Shown here: positions 1-7,577 of the stretch, piece after piece
How positions within the stretch are numbered: position 1 is the first letter of the stretch
Layout of the letters: each line of letters begins with the position of its first letter
NCBI GenBank assembly: GCA_009379725.1
Contig: WHTF01000001.1
Coordinates: forward strand, 1-64,000
Direction: 5' to 3'
Source: Deltaproteobacteria bacterium
GTDB taxonomy: Bacteria; Desulfobacterota; Binatia; UBA9968
DNA length: 64,000 bases
The notes under the pieces: model-generated
Database searches by the model: none
Seen by the model: the letters and a program-made list of their open reading frames with translations, nothing else
What the model was told of the DNA's origin: nothing
Position numbers and translations under genes: made by a program

Positions 1-1051
1 CGTCATCGCGTACTTTCTCGCTCGCCGCCTCGATGCCGAAGGCCAGCCAGTTGAAACCGGCCCGCTTCAATTTATCCAGCATACCGTCTCTTACCGTATC
101 GACGCGCGCGTAAGCCCAGATATTGAGGTCATAACCGCGTTCGATGATCGCGTCGCATATGCCGAGTATATGACGCGGGTTCAAGACGAACATCTCATCG
201 GCGATTTTGATGTTACGTACGCCATACTCCCGGACGAGCTTATCGATTTGCGCGATCACCGCTTGCGGGCTCCAGAAACGATAGCTGTTGACGCTCTCCT
301 TCCAGCCTGCTTCCTTCTCACCGGATTTAAACGGCGCCTGAATGCAGCAAAAGCTACAGTGATAGGGACAACCGAAAGTTGTGTAAAGCGAGGCATACGG
401 CTCCCGTTGCAGATCTCCGAAGCAATGCCAGTTGTGCGCGCGGTACTTTTCCATGGGCAAAAGATCCCACGCGAGCTCAGGCATCTCATGATCTAAGTCT
501 TTGACAAGCGGAGCGGAAGCTGTCGAAACGGCTCTACCCTCTTCCCAATAGCAGATTCCCCGTACCTTTGAGTAATCGGGCGAAGTGGACTTGGCGGCCT
601 GCAACAACTCCAAAACCGTATAGGGCCCTTCTCCCGTGCATACGAAATCCGCCGCTTCCTCCTCCAATGTGCGTTGGGGAAGCGCCGCCACATGTCCGCC
701 GACGAGCGCTAGCTTGCGTTCCGGGTTGGATTCCTTGAGTGCTTTGCAAATCAAACCCGACACCGTCATATTTTGCGTCGATGCCGAAGGTTGATGCCCA
801 TAAACCACGACGACCGCCAGCAACGGATCCATCTCGGCGATGCGGCTGGCGGTCTCTTGCGGTGTCAAATTCTCCGCTTCCGCGTCCAGGACCATCACCG
901 AAAATCCCCGTCGACGGATGAACGTCGCCAATAAACTGGCCCACACGGGAGGTTCGATGGCGGCAAGCGTAGATCCTAGAGATTGATAAACTTGCATCCG
1001 GGTTCCCGGATGTACCAGCACCAAGTCCAATTGTTTGTGGTTAGACATCAT
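1..1051 (-). CDS. B12-binding-domain radical SAM protein (partial, C-terminus off the window)
   Basis: This protein reads as 350 codons from an ATG at 1051 and runs off the left edge without a stop. The N-terminal part (about residues 5-150) looks like the Rossmann-type cobalamin-binding domain of B12-dependent radical SAM enzymes, with the stretch LALVGGHVAALP, but I see no clear DxHxxG cobalt-ligating motif. The radical SAM core follows. Its [4Fe-4S] ligands are C228, C232 and C235 in the CX3CX2C stretch FGCPYHCSFCC, and NIKIADEMFVLNP lies downstream. The start overlaps the 3' end of the upstream PLP-enzyme gene by 11 bases, so it belongs to the heptose operon. Family members do C-methylations, ring contractions and other radical chemistry. 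The substrate cannot be read here; a sugar or lipid modification is an inference from context. A second in-frame ATG lies at 1048. Confidence 0.85.
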   Translation of the reverse strand, partial: MMSNHKQLDLVLVHPGTRMQVYQSLGSTLAAIEPPVWASLLATFIRRRGFSVMVLDAEAENLTPQETASRIAEMDPLLAVVVVYGHQPSASTQNMTVSGLICKALKESNPERKLALVGGHVAALPQRTLEEEAADFVCTGEGPYTVLELLQAAKSTSPDYSKVRGICYWEEGRAVSTASAPLVKDLDHEMPELAWDLLPMEKYRAHNWHCFGDLQREPYASLYTTFGCPYHCSFCCIQAPFKSGEKEAGWKESVNSYRFWSPQAVIAQIDKLVREYGVRNIKIADEMFVLNPRHILGICDAIIERGYDLNIWAYARVDTVRDGMLDKLKRAGFNWLAFGIEAASEKVRDD

Positions 1052-2249
1052 GTGCTTCCTCACCGGAAAGGCTATTCAACAGAGAACAAAGCGTCATGAT
1101 TTTTTCCCTTTCGAGGCCGGGATAATTGCCAATGTAGAAGCCGTAGAAATGAACATGATCGACATTCGGATACTTCTCGAATTCTTTCTCGCCGGCAATT
1201 TTTTTCAAATAAGGCTGCCTCAGTTGATTGCCGCCACCCGAAGTGCCGCGGCGAAACTCGACGCCGGAGCGGCGCAGCGCCTGCATGACCTTGTCGCACA
1301 AAACCGGATCAGGGCGCTTGAGCACCAGGGTAAAAGCGTAATTACAGCTCCCCTGAGTGGCGAAATCGGTCTCGTACTTCTCGGGATCCAAGTGTTCGAG
1401 AAATATTTCGAGATTCTCCGTTCTTAACTTGTTGTTGCCGTCGAGCCGCTTCAATTGAGAACGACCGATAACGGCATTAATTTCCGTGCTGCGCACGTTG
1501 TACGCAGGAAAGGCGAAAATGAAATCGGGGTTTAAATCCGGGTGCTGCCGGTAGTAGGCCTGCTTGAGCTCGGACGAGCTCGACTCGCGCACCATTCCAT
1601 GGGCGCGCAGCATGCGCAAGGTTTCATACAAATCGGCGTCATCGGTGCAGATCATGCCGCCTTCGATGGTGCTCATGTGATGCGCATAGTAAAATGAAAA
1701 ATTCGACATCAGCCCGAAGGTTCCGAGTTTGCGTCCGTTGAAAGTCGCGCCATGAGACTCGCAAACATCCTCGATCAGCGCAACGCCGCGAACTTTCAGC
1801 TCGTCCAATAGAGATTGCTTCAAGGCGTTATAACCGAGCACGTGAGTCAAAAAGACCGCCTTGGTCTGGGAAGAAAATTTCTCGAGGATTTGCTGGTTGT
1901 CCATCCCCAGCGTATGCAGATCGATATCGGCAAAGACGGGTTTAAACCCACATTGAAGCACCGAAGCGATATCGGACACCCAGGTCAACGGCGGCACAAT
2001 AATTTCTCCGGTGCCGCAGCGCTCTCTGAGCGCGCACATGGTGAGGAGATTCGCGGATGAGCCGGAATTCACAAAGACGCTGTATTTAACGCCGAGCCAA
2101 GCCGACCATTCTTCCTCGAATGCCCGGACTTGGCTCGACTGGGTCAATATCGGATCTTCCTGGCCGAGAAACTCGATGACTTGATCGAAGTCCCGCTTAG
2201 CCAGGTTGTTTTTCATCAACGGCCAAGCCAAATTTTGGTTCGTGCTCAT
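1041..2249 (-). CDS. PLP-dependent sugar-nucleotide 3-dehydratase-like protein (DegT/DnrJ/EryC1 fold, His in place of Lys)
   Basis: The protein has 402 residues and the fold-type-I DegT/DnrJ/EryC1/StrS family. The N-terminal half has the phosphate-binding NSGSSANLL stretch, and LIEDVCESHGA carries the Asp that pairs with the PLP pyridine nitrogen. In the segment FYYAHHMSTIEGG, where sugar aminotransferases have the Schiff-base Lys, there is His-His (about residues 190-191). In known families this substitution marks 3-dehydratases such as ColD (colitose) and RfbH/E1 (3,6-dideoxyhexoses), which remove the C3 hydroxyl of a 4-keto-6-deoxy sugar nucleotide. I see no clear iron-sulfur cysteine cluster of the E1 type. 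With GDP-heptose genes upstream, a GDP-4-keto-6-deoxyheptose substrate is inferred. The start is ATG 2249; a GTG at 2258 overlapping the previous stop is an alternative. Neither has a good ribosome-binding site. Confidence 0.8.
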   Translation of the reverse strand: MSTNQNLAWPLMKNNLAKRDFDQVIEFLGQEDPILTQSSQVRAFEEEWSAWLGVKYSVFVNSGSSANLLTMCALRERCGTGEIIVPPLTWVSDIASVLQCGFKPVFADIDLHTLGMDNQQILEKFSSQTKAVFLTHVLGYNALKQSLLDELKVRGVALIEDVCESHGATFNGRKLGTFGLMSNFSFYYAHHMSTIEGGMICTDDADLYETLRMLRAHGMVRESSSSELKQAYYRQHPDLNPDFIFAFPAYNVRSTEINAVIGRSQLKRLDGNNKLRTENLEIFLEHLDPEKYETDFATQGSCNYAFTLVLKRPDPVLCDKVMQALRRSGVEFRRGTSGGGNQLRQPYLKKIAGEKEFEKYPNVDHVHFYGFYIGNYPGLEREKIMTLCSLLNSLSGEEAHDV

Positions 2250-2257
2250 GCCGGTCA

Positions 2258-3304
2258 CTAAAAAGGTCCGCGGAATTCGATTTCTTGCAAGTCCAACCGC
2301 TCGTCCGGCAACCAGCCGTTATGGGTGCCGGTGACGAGATCGTGCGCGGCAGAGGCGATAGTGCGACCATTGGGGTAATAGAGATCCTCCAGAAGCGGCG
2401 TCGGGGGACAGGTTACGGGTGCAAACCCCATTCGACGAACGCGCACGTCTTTCACTCCCTGCAAACGCTCTGTCACCAGAGCGGCAATCTCCGCACTGGC
2501 TCCACACGTTGTCCAGCCGTTGTCGACAATGCATAACCGTCCTGTCTTGTGGACCGATGCCGCAATCGTGTCGATATCGAGCGGGCTTAGCCATATAGGA
2601 TCGATCACCTCGGCTTGAATGCCGATCGATTCCAGATAGCGGCACGCCCGCAGGCACTCCGAGTGCATATAGGAGATCCCCACCAGGGTCACGTCCCTGC
2701 CTTTGACCGTGACGCGCGCTTTCCCTGGGGACATCGTATACGAAGATTCCGGTACCGGACCTTTCTGAAAGTGAAGGATACGATGCTCGATGTACATGAC
2801 CGGATCGTTATCCCTGATTGCGTGAATCAAACATCCTTTGGCATCGTAGGGAGTTGCCGGAGCCACAACCTTCAATCCCGGCACGTGCATAAAAAATGAA
2901 TAGAGCCCCTGTGAATGTTGAGCGCCCTGCCCCCAGCTTTTGCCGATCATCGAGCGCACGACGATGGGAATCCGCACTTGACCGCCGTACATGTAACGGC
3001 TCTTGGCCGCGACGTTGACCAACTGGTTCATCGCCAGCATCAGGAAATCCATGCGAATGTGAATATGAATCGGCCGCAAACCAGCCAGCGCCATGCCCAC
3101 AGCCGCTCCGGTCATGGCATCTTCCGAAAGCGGCGTGCCGAAGACCCGTTCCCGTCCATACTTCTCCATCAGGCCGCGGGTTGTTCCTTGAATGGCTTTG
3201 GGGTCATCGACATCGAGACCGAATACAACCACGGACAAGTCGCGCTGCATTTCCTGATCCGTGGCCTCGCGAATCGCATCTATATAAGAAAGTACTCGTT
3301 CCAT
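2258..3304 (-). CDS. Thiamine-diphosphate enzyme, E1 beta-like subunit (transketolase C-half)
   Basis: The protein has 348 residues and matches the beta subunit of 2-oxoacid dehydrogenase E1 (pyruvate/acetoin type). Near the N-terminus, TPLSEDAMTGAAVGMA carries the conserved Glu (about residue 61) that activates the thiamine aminopyrimidine. The Pyr domain and the C-terminal transketolase-like domain follow. It lies 2 bases downstream of the alpha-subunit gene, so the two surely form one alpha2beta2 enzyme. No lipoyl E2 or E3 gene is nearby. In E1 enzymes the pair decarboxylates a 2-oxoacid to a hydroxyalkyl-ThDP intermediate. In a sugar operon the acceptor may be a 4-keto sugar instead of lipoate, as proposed for the paired E1-like proteins AviB1/AviB2 of avilamycin. 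That role is an inference. Confidence 0.85.
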   Translation of the reverse strand: MERVLSYIDAIREATDQEMQRDLSVVVFGLDVDDPKAIQGTTRGLMEKYGRERVFGTPLSEDAMTGAAVGMALAGLRPIHIHIRMDFLMLAMNQLVNVAAKSRYMYGGQVRIPIVVRSMIGKSWGQGAQHSQGLYSFFMHVPGLKVVAPATPYDAKGCLIHAIRDNDPVMYIEHRILHFQKGPVPESSYTMSPGKARVTVKGRDVTLVGISYMHSECLRACRYLESIGIQAEVIDPIWLSPLDIDTIAASVHKTGRLCIVDNGWTTCGASAEIAALVTERLQGVKDVRVRRMGFAPVTCPPTPLLEDLYYPNGRTIASAAHDLVTGTHNGWLPDERLDLQEIEFRGPF

Positions 3305-3306
3305 CC

Positions 3307-4245
3307 TTAGCCCTCAACCACATCGGTAAAAAGTTCCTCGCCTTCGGGAAAAGGACTCTCCTCCGCAAAGGCAACCGCCGCCTGAATCTCCGCTTCCACC
3401 TCGGCCTCGATTCGACGCCGGCGCTCGCCATCGATCATAGACGCAAAGCGTTTGACCTGGTCGTTCCGAATCCATGGCTCGGCTTCTTGCCGGGTGCGGT
3501 ATCCCAAGTGAAAATCCTCGTTAGAGCCGACATGCTCCATGAGACGGTAGGTCAGGCACTCGAAGAAAAATGGGCCCGAGGATCCATCGCGCAACGCTTT
3601 GGCGGCCCTCGTGACATGCTCATGAATGGCGAGCACATCGCCGTCTTCTACCCGTTCGGCCGTGATTCCATGGGCACGCGCCAACGCGCAGATATCGGTG
3701 CTCTTATGACGGTACATTAAAGAGGTATGAATCGCGTAAAAGTTATTCTCGCAGATAAAAACGACCGGCAGACTTTTCAACGCCGCGAAGTTCAGGCTTT
3801 CGTGAAAAACGCCTTCGTCGGTGGCGCCGTCGCCAAAAAAACTGACTACCAGAGAGTCCTTGCGCTGCAACTTCAAAGCGTACGCATAGCCAATAGCATT
3901 GGCGATGGTCGTGCCCACGACTGCTGAAGCACCCATGACCCCATGAGCAGTGTCGACCAAATGCATGGAGCCGCCTTTGCCCTTGGCGCAGCCCGTAGCC
4001 TTGCCATAGAGCTCGGCCATCATTTTTTTCAGATCGCCGCCTTTAGCCAAGTAAAAGGCATGACTTCTATAAGTTCCAAAAACAACATCCTCGGGCCGCA
4101 GCGCCTCGCAAACGCCGACCGAGACCGCCTCCTGGCCGATAGACAGATGGACCGGGCTTTTGATCTTATCGCTGGGGTAGATTCGAGCGATCTCCTCCTC
4201 GACCCTGCGAATTCGATAAAGCGATCGATAAACACGTTCATTCAT
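3307..4245 (-). CDS. Thiamine-diphosphate enzyme, E1 alpha-like subunit
   Basis: The protein has 312 residues and is a pyruvate-dehydrogenase-type E1 alpha homologue. The thiamine-diphosphate motif is intact: GDG at 138-140 and NN at 167-168, with Asp/Asn metal ligands in GDGATDEG and CENNFYA. The N-terminal helical part and the GGSMHLVD segment match the family. The length is slightly short of bacterial PDH alpha (about 330-360) because the N- and C-terminal extensions used to bind E2 are reduced; that interpretation is tentative. It overlaps the upstream fucose-synthase-like gene by 4 bases and is followed after 2 bases by the beta subunit. Co-transcription with sugar-nucleotide genes and the absence of E2/E3 argue against a housekeeping dehydrogenase. 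Acetoin dehydrogenase E1 is the main alternative, but no acetoin genes are present. Confidence 0.85.
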   Translation of the reverse strand: MNERVYRSLYRIRRVEEEIARIYPSDKIKSPVHLSIGQEAVSVGVCEALRPEDVVFGTYRSHAFYLAKGGDLKKMMAELYGKATGCAKGKGGSMHLVDTAHGVMGASAVVGTTIANAIGYAYALKLQRKDSLVVSFFGDGATDEGVFHESLNFAALKSLPVVFICENNFYAIHTSLMYRHKSTDICALARAHGITAERVEDGDVLAIHEHVTRAAKALRDGSSGPFFFECLTYRLMEHVGSNEDFHLGYRTRQEAEPWIRNDQVKRFASMIDGERRRRIEAEVEAEIQAAVAFAEESPFPEGEELFTDVVEG

Positions 4246-5183
4246 GAATCAATCACCCCGTTAGTCTCCACAAACCAGCGATAGGTTCTTTCCAAACCTA
4301 AACGCAATGGCGTCTTCGGCTGCCATCCCATCGCCAAAAGCTCGCTGGAATCGAGCGCCTTTAGCGGCATACCGTCCGGCCGATTTCGATCGAAGCACAG
4401 CTCTCCATGGTATCCGACAACTTCTTTAATCATTTGGGCAATTTCCCTTATCGAAACATCGGAGCCGTTACCGACGTTGATCGGAGCCCCACTGCTATAA
4501 TTTTCCATCAGAAAAATGGCTGCGTCGGCGACATCATCGACATAGATAAACTCGCGGCGCGGTGATCCCGATCCCCACACGTCGATTTTCTCCATTCCGG
4601 CACGTTTTGCTCGATGCATTTTGACTATCAGAGCCGCAATCACGTGTGAATCTTCCACGCCGAACTCATCGCCGGGTCCAAACATATTGGCTGGAATCAC
4701 GCTGATCATATCCACGCCGTATTGCTGCCGGTACGCCTGGCACAGCTTGATGCCGGCAATTTTCGCCGTAGCGTATGCTTCGTTGGTAGGCTCCAGCGGC
4801 CCCGTCATCAAAGAAGCCACTTGCATCGGTTGCCGGCAGGATCGCGGATAGCTGCATGAGCTGGCGAAATACACTAGTTTTCGCGTTCCATATTTCTGCG
4901 CGCTGTCAATGACCTGACATTCGATCAAGAGATTATTGAGCATAAGTTCAGCAGGGATTTTCTGATTCGCTCCGATTCCTCCCGTCATTCCAGCTGCAAG
5001 AAACACATAATCCGGTCTTACGTCGTTGAAATATGCATCGACGTCTGCCCGATCGGTTAAATCCGGCTCCTCTGCAGAGCTCGCGATCACAGCCGAATAA
5101 TCACGTTGTTGTAATTGACGCAGCAGCGCTTTTCCGAGAAGGGTGTGATGGCCTGCAACATAGATGCGGTCAGTAAGATTCAC
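4242..5183 (-). CDS. GDP-L-fucose synthase/ColC-like SDR epimerase-reductase
   Basis: The protein has 313 residues and is an extended short-chain dehydrogenase of the GDP-fucose synthase type. The signature stretch FASSCSYPRSCRQPM holds S109 and C110; Y137 and K141 form YxxxK within TNEAYATAKIAG; and H180 lies in EDSHVIAALIVK. These match the Ser, Cys, Tyr, Lys and His used for 3,5-epimerisation and 4-reduction. The dinucleotide motif reads GHHTLLG (11-17), so the central glycine of the usual GHxGxxG is Thr. Homologues act as C4 reductases on GDP-fucose, GDP-colitose (ColC) and Campylobacter GDP-6-deoxyheptose precursors. Next to HddA/HddC, a GDP-6-deoxy-4-ketoheptose substrate is likely. It ends overlapping the E1 alpha start by 4 bases. 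The exact stereochemistry cannot be told from sequence. Confidence 0.85.
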   Translation of the reverse strand: MNLTDRIYVAGHHTLLGKALLRQLQQRDYSAVIASSAEEPDLTDRADVDAYFNDVRPDYVFLAAGMTGGIGANQKIPAELMLNNLLIECQVIDSAQKYGTRKLVYFASSCSYPRSCRQPMQVASLMTGPLEPTNEAYATAKIAGIKLCQAYRQQYGVDMISVIPANMFGPGDEFGVEDSHVIAALIVKMHRAKRAGMEKIDVWGSGSPRREFIYVDDVADAAIFLMENYSSGAPINVGNGSDVSIREIAQMIKEVVGYHGELCFDRNRPDGMPLKALDSSELLAMGWQPKTPLRLGLERTYRWFVETNGVIDS

Positions 5184-5190
5184 GGTTCAA

Positions 5191-6255
5191 CTAATAATCC
5201 TGCTCCGAAAGTTCCCGGAAGACAAACGCGGGGTCAAAGACCCTGGCTTTTTCCTCTCTTGAATAATCCTGTTCCGGGTCGAAAAAGATGATCTGGCTCC
5301 CTGAGGATTCGAACTTAAATGGAACATAAATCAATTTCTTCAGCCTTCGCTTAACGATACTTTGTCTGGAGGGTGGAACGAACAGGAGCATGAACCCTCC
5401 ACCCCCGGCACCGAGCAACTTGCCGCCAAGCGCCCCCGCTGACAGCGCCTCACGATAAATCTCTTCAACTTCCCAATTGGAAATCTTCGAACTCAGATGG
5501 CGTTTGGCCTGCCATGCGGCATCGAGGAGCGAGCCAAAGCCGGCCATATCGGCTTTCCCACATAGGATTGAAATCCCTTCCTTGGTCAGATCTGCAATCA
5601 CTCGTAGTTGCTCTTCCTTGCCATCGATGCCATTGACATAGCTGCCGGCGATGTCGGAGGCGGTTCGCTTAATTCCCGAATAAAACAACATCAAGTGCTG
5701 ATTGAGCTCGCTCATTCGTTCCGCTGCCACCGTCACAGGCCGAACCGTGATTTCGCCATTGGCACTGAAAATCACGTGTTTAAAACCGCCGTACGCAGCC
5801 AGTACTTGATCTTGCGAACCGACCGTTTCTTTCAGAATGTCCTGTTCGATACCGATACTCTCCGTGGCCAGTTGCCGCTTGCTGGGCATATGCCCCTTGA
5901 GCGCATAAAGGGCGTGCAACAGGCCGACCGTAAAGGCCGAGCTCGTGCCCATACCGCTGCGCGCGGGTAGATCGCCATCGTGATGAATTTCCACGCCACG
6001 ATCGATCCTGCAATACCGCAATATTTCGCGAACCGCGGGATGCGTAATGTCGTCGACATTTTGACAATTCTCGATTTTCGAATAAACGACACGAATTCGG
6101 TGCTCAAAAAACGGCGGCAGAAAACGACAAGTGAGATAGCAGTATTTGTCGACGGTGGTCGCGAGTACGGCGCCGCCATGCAGACGGTACCAGCCAGGAT
6201 AGTCGGTTCCCCCTCCGAAGAATGAGACACGAAAAGGAGTCCTGCTAATGATCAT
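5191..6255 (-). CDS. hddA: D-glycero-alpha-D-manno-heptose-7-phosphate kinase (GHMP family)
   Basis: The protein has 354 residues and is a GHMP-family sugar kinase. The ATP-binding loop is PARSGMGTSSA at 97-107, and the N-terminal RTPFRVSFFGGGTDYP is characteristic of HddA and related sugar-phosphate kinases. HddA phosphorylates C1 of D-glycero-alpha-D-manno-heptose 7-phosphate to the 1,7-bisphosphate. The C-terminal glycine-rich loop LGAGGGGFMLLFVP matches the third GHMP motif. It overlaps the gmhB gene by 4 bases, and gmhB and hddC supply the next two steps, which supports the assignment. L-fucokinase-like and other GHMP sugar kinases are alternatives, but context favours heptose. Confidence 0.88.
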   Translation of the reverse strand: MIISRTPFRVSFFGGGTDYPGWYRLHGGAVLATTVDKYCYLTCRFLPPFFEHRIRVVYSKIENCQNVDDITHPAVREILRYCRIDRGVEIHHDGDLPARSGMGTSSAFTVGLLHALYALKGHMPSKRQLATESIGIEQDILKETVGSQDQVLAAYGGFKHVIFSANGEITVRPVTVAAERMSELNQHLMLFYSGIKRTASDIAGSYVNGIDGKEEQLRVIADLTKEGISILCGKADMAGFGSLLDAAWQAKRHLSSKISNWEVEEIYREALSAGALGGKLLGAGGGGFMLLFVPPSRQSIVKRRLKKLIYVPFKFESSGSQIIFFDPEQDYSREEKARVFDPAFVFRELSEQDY

Positions 6256-6812
6256 AGATCAATGTTCCTTTCGTTGCGCAACAAGCGCTTGATGATCTCG
6301 GCCGCCGCTAGCAGGTCATCCACGACATAATCTGCCGCAACACTTTGCTCGAATTGAGCTCCATAGCCTGTGCGAACCAGGAAAGTCGTTGCTCCGACTC
6401 GCTGGCCCATTTCTATGTCACAGGCCTTATCACCGATGACGATGCTGCTGGCCAAATCGAAATCCAATTCTTCGGCGGCGATTCGGATCAATCCCGGTGC
6501 AGGTTTCCGGCACACACATCGATCCTCAGGCATATGAGGACAAAAATAGATGCCCGCGAGCTCGACTCCTTGCGCCTCGAGCTTACGATTAAACTGGTCG
6601 TGAATCCGCTTCAGTTGTGCTTCATCGAAGAAGCCCCTACCCACCCCTGACTGATTAGTGACCACGATCAGGCCCAATCCCATCTCGCCAAGTTGCCGGA
6701 GAGCATCGGCCGCCCCGGGAATAAGCGCTAACTGCTCCGGACTAGAAAGGTAAACGCGCTCCTCGATAATCGTTCCGTCTCGATCGAGCACGACGAACCG
6801 GCGCCGCTCCAT
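6252..6812 (-). CDS. gmhB: D-glycero-D-manno-heptose 1,7-bisphosphate 7-phosphatase
   Basis: The protein has 186 residues and is a HAD-superfamily phosphatase of the GmhB/HisB-N type. The nucleophile motif DRDGT is at 10-14, motif II is VTNQSGVGRG at 51-60, and motif IV is GDKACDIE. The zinc loop typical of GmhB is complete: C91, H93, C99 and C101 in CPHMPEDRCVC. It removes the C7 phosphate of heptose 1,7-bisphosphate in the cytoplasm. The open frame extends far upstream of the ATG at 6812, but that part overlaps hddC and has no family similarity. The chosen ATG is 1 base after the hddC stop. The reaction lies between those of the flanking genes, hddA and hddC. Confidence 0.93.
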   Translation of the reverse strand: MERRRFVVLDRDGTIIEERVYLSSPEQLALIPGAADALRQLGEMGLGLIVVTNQSGVGRGFFDEAQLKRIHDQFNRKLEAQGVELAGIYFCPHMPEDRCVCRKPAPGLIRIAAEELDFDLASSIVIGDKACDIEMGQRVGATTFLVRTGYGAQFEQSVAADYVVDDLLAAAEIIKRLLRNERNIDL

Positions 6813-6813
6813 A

Positions 6814-7554
6814 TCAACTCGCGGGCGTGAAAAACGCTTGCGCCGCGGCATAATCGTCCGGCGTGCCGATATCCAAGAAACGTCCTTGACTGAGATAGCC
6901 GTAGAGGCCTTGGCCCACCCACCTGGGAAATACGTCATACTCCAGAGAAGTATTGGTGTCTTCCGGAATCGAATCAAGCACCTGCCGGCTCAGCAGATAC
7001 ATTCCAGCGTTAATCCAACCGGAAACTTCTCCTTTACTTTTCTCGGCAAATTCGACCACGGCGCCGTCAGTGTCCACCTTCACCGAGCCGTAACGTTGGA
7101 CATCGAGCGCTTGCGTGAGTAGTATCGTCGCGCTGGACCCTCGGCGACAATGCCAATTCCAGAAACCCTTCAGGTCGGCCGCACAAAATGAGTCTCCATT
7201 CATAACCAGAACCGGATCGGAAACCACATTCGGCAAAGCCAAGCGCAGAGCGCCTGCCGTACCTAAAAGTCGCGCTTCGTGAGAATAGGAAAGCCGCAAA
7301 CTTCCATAGCTGTCGCCCAATGCCCCGTGAATCTGCTCGCCGCAGTATCCGGTACATAATACGACCGAGCGAAATCCAGTCGCTGACAGCTGATCGAGCA
7401 AATATGCCAAGAAAGGCCGCCCATGAATCTCGGCGAGTGCTTTAGGGCGGCCGGCAATCACAGGTCGCAACCTCGTTCCCAATCCGCCCGCGAGAATCGC
7501 CACCGTGACGTCTTTGAAAGCTTCAGAGCCCTGGAGCATGGCGCTCTTCACCAT
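6814..7554 (-). CDS. hddC: D-glycero-alpha-D-manno-heptose-1-phosphate guanylyltransferase-type nucleotidyltransferase
   Basis: The protein has 246 residues and is a sugar-phosphate nucleotidyltransferase. The nucleotide-binding motif is LAGGLGTRLRP (21-31) with the PKAL follow-up at 37-40; VLVMNGDSF carries the metal-binding Asp. The length fits the short HddC/RmlA-like group, with no left-handed beta-helix domain. Because hddA and gmhB follow immediately, it most likely makes GDP-D-glycero-alpha-D-manno-heptose from the 1-phosphate and GTP. An ADP- or CDP-forming activity cannot be excluded from sequence, although the alpha-anomer kinase HddA and the GDP-fucose-synthase-like gene both favour GDP. 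It lies 23 bases after the SDR gene. Confidence 0.85.
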   Translation of the reverse strand: MVKSAMLQGSEAFKDVTVAILAGGLGTRLRPVIAGRPKALAEIHGRPFLAYLLDQLSATGFRSVVLCTGYCGEQIHGALGDSYGSLRLSYSHEARLLGTAGALRLALPNVVSDPVLVMNGDSFCAADLKGFWNWHCRRGSSATILLTQALDVQRYGSVKVDTDGAVVEFAEKSKGEVSGWINAGMYLLSRQVLDSIPEDTNTSLEYDVFPRWVGQGLYGYLSQGRFLDIGTPDDYAAAQAFFTPAS

Positions 7555-7577
7555 TTCGCATCGAAGGACGTAGAGGT

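Noticed and set aside
2258-4245. Housekeeping pyruvate or branched-chain dehydrogenase E1
   Set aside because: No E2, E3 or lipoate genes are nearby and the genes are translationally coupled to sugar-nucleotide enzymes; left open only as an alternative.
6813-6977. Longer gmhB frame starting inside hddC
   Set aside because: The HAD nucleophile motif starts about residue 10 from ATG 6812, as in the family; the upstream part is the hddC reading region in another frame.
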